Assembly (NCBI GenBank): GCA_026168455.1
Contig: CM047426.1
Location: 132,001-196,000 of the forward strand
Source of the DNA: Theocolax elegans
Taxonomy: Eukaryota; Arthropoda; Insecta; Hymenoptera; Cerocephalidae
Length of the DNA stretch: 64,000 nt
Direction of reading: 5' to 3'
Positions 57,713-64,000 of this stretch are shown in pieces. Each line of letters starts with the position of its first letter. Within the stretch, counting starts at the first letter, position 1. Position numbers and translations under genes: made by a program. The notes under the pieces are model-generated. The model was not told the origin of the DNA. It saw only the letters and a program-made list of their open reading frames with translations, and made no database searches.

Positions 57713-59750
57713 ATACACGATGTATATATGTAGATTATAGGTACGTATACATATAGAGGTAATTCGCGGAGTCGAATGTTGAATGTTGAAAATGCGAGGT
57801 TATAAATGAGTTAAACAGTAGGAAAGACGCTGCAGTAGCCGAGAAATGTACTCAACTCCGAAGAGTACGATCCTCTAAATTCATTGATCGAGCAGTCGTA
57901 AATTGGAGCATTTACGAAAGAGGATGTCTTTGAGAATATGAACTAGGTAGAAACGTCGTCGTCTTTGATACTTAAGTTCAGAGTAAGGGAATTGGAAGGA
58001 GGTACGTTTCAGCTAGGTGCACATGCACACACCCACGGACCCACGGAACTTGGGATTTTGTAAGCCGCTACAGTTTGCCATCGTATTTCGAATTGATTGC
58101 GGAATGTGTTTACGTCGGAAAGGCATACGCTCGCAAATTTAGTCTATAAGTGGTAAGACCGAGTAAGACCAAGTAAGACGAGTTTGGGTGCCGCGACGTA
58201 GCGACGTACATCCCCTCGGCCCTCCGCGATATATGCGAATTTAAATGAAGTTTACGCATTTGTCGGCGCGGTGTGGGTGTAGGTGTGGGTCGAGAAACGA
58301 GAATTGCGAGATCCACCATCCGCAGGACTAGCGAACCATTCGTCAATCGAAACCTTTGAAACATTGAGGAGCGTACGTCGCGTACGCGGCCTGCACCTCG
58401 ATGTTGTTTCGATCACTCCCTAGTTTTTTTCCTCTAATTTCCCTCTTTCTCGTCGAAAGTTGCTTGAATGTTTTATCGGTTAATTATCGCGCGTCGTACT
58501 ACTCGAGACGAGAGACGCACGCAGTTATCCTGCGTGCACTCGTACCCGAGAGGTGAGCCGTGAGATGAGCCGTCGGATGAGCCGTGAGGTGAGATTTAAA
58601 AGGAATTACAAACACGAACGTGCCAAGTGAACGTTGAGAGGGCACGCAATCAAGTTAATTATTCTGTAAACGAAGTAACGATTTGTTGCTCAATTATTGC
58701 GTCGCTCAAGACGAACGATTGTTTAAATGTTACTTAACGATGCGTCTAAACTTTGGCGCACGATTCCCCGAAACCTCTACATCTCCAAGGATTAAGTACA
58801 TTACAAGAATAAAGCATTAAACATTAAAGATTCAACCGGACCGCTTATACTTACACCTGTATAATATGCGAAGTTGAGCAAGTTCGCTTCCTCAGAATCA
58901 AAGAGACTAATGTTTATAAAATATATTGGAAGGATAAAAGTACGATTGTCTAGTTGGTCCATATATATTAATAAAAAAGTAAAAGTATTAAGTATTTCGA
59001 AAATGTAATTTTGGAAATAGGATAAATTTGAGCCAAAAGTTACTCGATTCGCTCGACGGGCGCGGGTCGTTCCATCTCGTATCGTAGGATTTCGTTTCAT
59101 CTCGATTCTGGCGGTCTCGACCGAATATATCGTGTGTAACGTTGATTACCCGAGAGCAAGGTTGTCTCGAGTCCTGATTAGGGCTGTCCGCTGCTTCGCT
59201 TTGTACTCGCACTCGTATGCGTACATCACCCCGCGAAACCACTCGTGGCACTCGTCGAACCACCTGTGCGGCGAAAACTAAAGTAAAACGGTTAGAAAAG
59301 TTTCAGTGCATGGTAAATCTTAGTTATTACGAGTTATTTTATTAACTTTGAAGGAATATTATTATTACGTTGTTGATTTATCCTATCAAGCAATTGATGA
59401 TTGTGATTCTATAGTCGCAAATAGTCGCAAACTGCATTATTAATCATTAAATGCCTATATATATACAAATAAAATTGATAGTACCATATTAATAAATATT
59501 AATTATATTTGTATTAACAATTGGCTTTACATTCAAGATTTTACTGGTAAGTGGATTTGAATTAAATTTCTAGAGTCGCGTGTACCATTATCCAATATTG
59601 TAATATTACAACTTTTCTTCTCCACACCGAGATAATATATTTAATGGCAACGCTTGCGTGGAAAACGTATTTCATGGAAACATATGATTATTCGGTAAAA
59701 GAATAATCTAATGGCAATTATGATAATCGAAGTATAGGTATATAACCTAC
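57713..59750. other. Presumed intron; no exon recognised
   Basis: Mixed sequence with a CpG-rich patch at 58100-58620, including repeated GATGAGCCGT units (58560-58585). No supported ORF. Confidence 0.4.
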
Positions 59751-59810
59751 ACCTATACCTATACCTATACCTATACCTATACCTATACCTATACCTATAC
59801 CTATACCTAT
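59751..59810. repeat. (CCTATA)n hexamer repeat
   Basis: About ten hexamers; not the insect telomere motif CCTAA. Confidence 0.95.
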
Positions 59811-60545
59811 ATATATGTATATATGTGTAAAATATAGAGAGTGTGTGGAATTTGTTTGCCGGGGCAAAGGAGGTTACCGTACGTAAATAGAAAGATCGTG
59901 CAGCGTTCACTGGGTTCCGATGACCGAATGCACTTGCGTCCCCCGTCAACGGCAGCTCTTCAAAACTTTTATTATACGATCCAAGTGAATACAGTAGAGT
60001 TATGAGGTACTCGCGACTACTTTAAACTCGGTTGTAATCTAGACCGGTACCCGGGTGTTATATGCCAGTTGGCTAGTGACGTAAGACGTAACTCGTTCTA
60101 CCTTCGATCTTAATTACTATCTAATACAAAAAGGTGCGATGTTTATTAATTTGGCGGTTCACCTTACAATAAACGTACATTCCATTCGATCCGAATCGGT
60201 TCATGATTTATTCTTTATTTCGTTTAAATTTTTTCTAAACATAACAGCTTTGTGTAATGTCTGCAGTGTTTTACTTGTGCACACGAATAATCTGTTTGAA
60301 ATAATTTTCGTTACTACCGGACTACACCGGTGGAGAAAGCCCACGGGCAATCTATATAGAGTAACACTAGTTCCCGAGGAAAAATTAATTAAATTATTGA
60401 ATGTTGAGGGTTGCGTATCAGACTCCAGGGAGAAAAGTTGAAAAGTTGATACGCTTTCAAAGTGGTTCCACTTTGTCCTGAGAAAAATGTCGCGCTTTTA
60501 TTCCGCATTAGAGTCCCTGTTGCGTTATTCAAGTAACTGCACGGT

Positions 60546-60581
<36 letters not shown>

Positions 60582-62375
60582 GTCAGTTTTTCGAGTTTCT
60601 CGCTGAGCGCAAATGATCGTTTAACTCGCAACTCTCCCAACTCAAGTTAAAAACTCATTTTCACACCTCGCGGAGCTACTTACTTCAACAACTTTCTTTT
60701 AAAATTCGAAATGTACCGCTCCCGTTCCCGAGGCTACCGCTTACGAATTATATTATATATCCTCTGGTCCTCTATTTTTCGAGCCCGGCAACGAGGAGAC
60801 TATTGCGTTCGATCTCTTGGCTCCCAATGTTGCGTTCGTTCTGGTCCAACCAATATGTTAATCGAACAAACGAAATTATAAACTAATCCGATCAAGTGCT
60901 GGAGGCCGGGGTGAATGGTCTTATTTTTAATCTGGGCCCCGGGGTGCATCGCCCGATAGTTAAATAATTTTAACGTTATTCGCCGGGGCCGGGGGAGAGC
61001 TAACTAAAAACTTGGCTCTCGGTGGATTGGTGGGGGCGCACAGTGCACACTCTTTCCCCGGGCCGGGGAGCCGGGGAGCCGGGAAGCCGGGAATCAACGG
61101 GAAATTCACGGGGGGGATAGCGCCGGTCAACCGCCCTCTACTTCCGCGGCAGTTATCGTCCTCGTGGCCGTCAACACTGCACCCGAATAACCCTAATCCA
61201 ATATTTACTTGGTGGGTACTTGGGGAGTCGTAGTTATCATTTCGCTCTAGCTTCCCCGAGATTCTGCGTCCTGCGTCCTGCGTCCTGCGTCCTGCGCGCC
61301 GCGCCATCCACCTAGTCGAGCAAAATCTACGCCCTGCGACGAGGAGCAACACGATTAGTCTGATGCCGTGAGGGAGCTCCTACAGATTCACGGTGTCTCT
61401 CGACCCTTGGACTGCGTAAAATCCATTTTTTTTATAATTAAGTTACCCGCATCGATTAAGAGTATATACATCAGTAAAAAACATCGGTGGAGGCGGAAGA
61501 AATACCGATTAAAACAGTAGGATTATTCCCAAAAATACAAAGTACTCACCTCGTAATATCTGCAAAGCACAAGGAAATATCATCTATCCTTGACGACGTA
61601 GCCAATTTAAACAATTGAGTATATACGCTTAACCACGTTTACTACGTTTCAATAGATATTATATGAGTTACCCTATTTAATTTAATATTGTATTACTTTG
61701 TATTAACTAATCATTTTTTTGTCTATACATCGACATTTTATATCGGTGCACAATTGTTATTATATTAGTACTTCACATACGTAATTAGCACATACTTATA
61801 ACGTAATCATATTAAACAAACACTGAGTTATCTCGAAGTTATTAAAGAAAGTCAAATTGTTACATCGTCCAATATTGATACAACAAGTATTGCAACTAAA
61901 ATCAATTGCATATCTTATTAGTTATCTTCGACTCGTATAAATTATTTTATTTATTTATATCGCTGCCGCTAACGAGTCAGTAGCATTAAAGAAAACGAAT
62001 AATCTATTATATTATTATATTATACATTTACGGTAAATTATTGTGACAAAAAATATAATAATATAATTGTAATATAATAAGGAGTGGAATGGTTGTCATT
62101 CAAGAAAGAGATAGGTAGATAGTTATAACTTTAGTTGCACAGTACATAATTTAAAATTCTTAATTAATGTAAAGAAAAAATAAAAAAAATATATATAAAT
62201 ACTATATATACAGACTTGTGTAAATGCAATATTGCACATAGTGATATTACAGTTGTAAAATATCAGCAGTCGCAGATTAAATACAAATACGGCTACTATC
62301 ATAGTAAGTCAATAAATTAAAATATCACACATATAAAACTAAAGTCAATATATCTATTGACTAGAATGGGTGTAG
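59811..62375. other. Presumed intron; several short tandem repeats
   Basis: (GA)n at 60545-60578, a GCCGGGGA repeat at 61061-61092, and (CTGCGTC)n at 61264-61296. The CpG-rich patch 60900-61370 has overlapping open frames on both strands and no domain. 61380-62375 is AT-rich. Confidence 0.4.
61264..61296. repeat. (CTGCGTC)n heptamer repeat
   Basis: Nearly five heptamer copies in a CpG-rich patch. Confidence 0.9.
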
Positions 62376-62386
62376 AGGGAGAGAGA

Positions 62387-62432
<46 letters not shown>
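62376..62432. repeat. (GA)n microsatellite
   Basis: GA tract with one GTGA interruption. Confidence 0.95.
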
Positions 62433-62435
<3 letters not shown>

Positions 62436-62699
62436 TGACTGAAAGGGTATTTATTAATGCCTACAGGAAATTAATTGGAAAAAAACAGTTTTACAATATT
62501 TTACAAATTAGGTTACTGACAACAATTCATACTTTCAAAGTGTCAACAAAACAAAGTATATATGTAAATAATTTTGAATAACAGGATACACGTACAATAA
62601 TTTAAGAATTAATTCGTGATAGCAAGCGCACTACATTATAGTGATAATAACACAAGCATACATAAAATAACGAAAACGATATCACTATGCATTTATTAT

Positions 62700-62752
62700 T
62701 ATCATTATATTATTATTATTATTATTATTATTTTTTTTTTTTTTTTTTTTTT
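62700..62752 (-). repeat. LINE tail: A22 followed by (TAA)n on the minus strand
   Basis: On the plus strand (TTA)n at about 62707-62730, then T22 (62731-62752). It lies directly 3' of the minus-strand LINE fragment and is read as its tail. Confidence 0.8.
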
Positions 62753-64000
62753 CGTGGGAAACGGAGAAATCTTACATAAGACACGACGAGGGTCCGCATC
62801 GCGTCGCCAGTGCCGGATTCTTACCGGCCTAAAACTCCAAACCCAACGCTTTCACCTGCCCAGCCCGGAACTGGTTTATCACATTACCCTTTCAAGGCTG
62901 GGAGGGGGCGTGTCTTATGACATGCGTCAATTCGGTCCGGTCCTGTTTCTTCTTGCCTCCCTCGATGAGACTGCCACTTAATCGTGAAGCGGCCCTTTTC
63001 TGGCGGTATCGACCGGCGCGGCCTAAGAGGTGGCACAGGCTCCGGACCCCGCCACGGTGAGGACACTCCCTGAGCACCCCTTGATGGACAAAGCAAGCAT
63101 TTGGGAGCGCTCTTGCAGTTCTTAAGGTGTGTGTCCAGGCTCGCCGCACTTGTAGCACGACGAGGACCTGTCCACTCCCTTACAGTTCCGTTCGTGTGGC
63201 CCGAAGTCTAGGCACCGAGAGCACCTCTCGCCCAAGGACTCGATCCCGAACCGCGACAGCTTACGAAGCCGACGCAGAGAGGCGCGCATCGGACTTCAGC
63301 TTGTCAGCCGCTCTCGTGATCCAGCTTCACGATGGCCTGTCTTCTGTTGACTGCGGTTTAGGCCCAAAAGCGTCACCCTCTCGGCCCTCAGGCGAAGAAG
63401 TAAGCACTTTATTTAGGGCTGCCACACTTCGTCCCTCGTTGTGAGAGCGTCCAGGTCTCTGATCTCAAGGGTAACCCTTCGATCTCGGACTCGAACTTCT
63501 CCATTCCTTGGGTAGCAGTACGCACTTTCTCCGCGAATACTGCCCGCATCGGTTTTTTTTGCCTAGCCGAAGCAGGACGTCCCCCCGCCCAGTGGGCCGC
63601 ACACTTAGAACCTGCGCGCCACTGTCGTCCGGATTCACTTCCTTTCGGAGCTTCCCCAGAACTTCAGCAAACGTTCGGTTCCTCGCGATTGTGACCACCA
63701 GGGTGGATACCGGCGCCTTCTGGCGCTTTCTCCGTCAAGAGGCGCCTGTCCCGACTTAACCGTCGGCTTCTTCTTTTCCACCACAGGCTTGGACTTGGAT
63801 TGCTCCTTGTCCTTACCAGGTGGTGGCACCTCCTTGCGAGGTTTCTTCTTCTTACGGGTTTTAGAGGCCTCGGGTGGGCTTTGAGGGCCCTCCCTACTCC
63901 TCTTTTGAGCCTGTATCTTGGCTGTAGCCGCGATGACGGCTTTAGCAATGATGCCTCTCTCTTAGGCCGCCGACGATTCTCGTGGCCAACTCGATAATCC
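62753..64000 (-). mobile_element. LINE fragment (I/R1-like), ORF1 only, continues past the window
   Basis: Minus-strand GC-rich sequence with a Gag-like ORF1, ending only ~130 bp before the A/TAA tail. ORF2 (endonuclease and reverse transcriptase), which should lie between ORF1 and the tail, is missing. So this is an internally deleted or nonautonomous copy. A (TAA)n-type tail is known from the I group; clade is tentative. Confidence 0.7.
62884..64000 (-). pseudogene. LINE ORF1 (Gag-like, CCHC zinc knuckles), frameshifted
   Basis: ORF1 proteins of this type bind the element RNA. On the minus strand: a Lys/Pro-rich region (PPPGKDKEQSKSKPVVEKKK, 63829 downward), then VVTIARNRTFAEVLGKLRKE with SGAQVLSVRPT and DVLLRLGKK in the frame 63698-63465, then RFGIESLGERCSRC and HERNC (first knuckle) and CYKCGEPGH (second knuckle, about 63155). 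A one-base shift then leads to NCKSAPKCLLC (third Cys group), and the frame ends at 62884. Several frameshifts are needed to connect the blocks, so it is not functional. The N-terminus lies beyond the window. Confidence 0.72.

Noticed and set aside
59751..59810. Possible telomere-type repeat
   Set aside because: The unit CCTATA is not the insect CCTAA motif and the block is internal.
59641..59949. Tyr-Arg repeat protein
   Set aside because: Translation of the (CCTATA)n hexamer repeat.

Overview
This is a eukaryotic window, most likely from an insect and probably a hymenopteran such as an ant. The basis is an AT-rich sequence with CpG-rich islands that show no CpG depletion, abundant (GA)n/(CT)n, canonical GT-AG introns, and a mix of decayed LINE, LTR, hAT, TTAA-type and TA-type elements. 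The taxonomic call is an inference from style, not from a marker gene. I see no bacterial genes, rRNA genes, CRISPR arrays or intact tRNA genes.

The window has two parts. From 1 to about 40.1 kb it is a graveyard of transposable elements. In order it holds: a 5'-truncated LINE reverse transcriptase bounded by (GA)n; a 4.8-kb DNA transposon with ~270-bp inverted termini, a broken tnp2-like transposase and an opposite-strand ORF, itself hit by a foldback MITE, a tRNA-derived SINE and a TTAA element; a hAT MITE with a perfect 8-bp target duplication; TTAA-flanked elements; TA-flanked elements with CACTGAGAAAA-type ends, several carrying a tRNA-Arg-like module; a four-layer nest at 18.2-20.1 kb; a gag-only LTR retrotransposon on the minus strand beside an inverted solo LTR; three related AAGGAGAGT foldbacks; the 5' half of an intron-containing hAT/ZMYM1-like element; a foldback with a hammerhead-like core; a decayed intron-containing BEN-like gene; and a ~285-bp-arm hairpin.

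From about 40.3 kb the character changes. A CpG-rich 1.5-kb block with (CT)n and (AAG)n ends in what looks like the first coding exon of a host gene on the plus strand: an ATG in good context at 41808, nine codons, and a GTAAGT donor. The remaining 22 kb probably is the first intron. It is poor in transposons (one TA-flanked element at 44-45 kb and a LINE ORF1 fragment at the right edge) but rich in microsatellites and CpG-rich patches. No second exon could be recognised, so the identity of the gene is open.

No element looks autonomous. All recognised coding sequences are truncated or broken, apart from the nine-codon host exon. Signs of recent activity are two identical 148-bp TTAA MITEs, LTRs that differ at few positions, and the near-identical arms of the 39.3-kb hairpin. 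A 570-bp tandem duplication at 14.3-15.4 kb differs almost only in homopolymer lengths and may be an assembly artefact.
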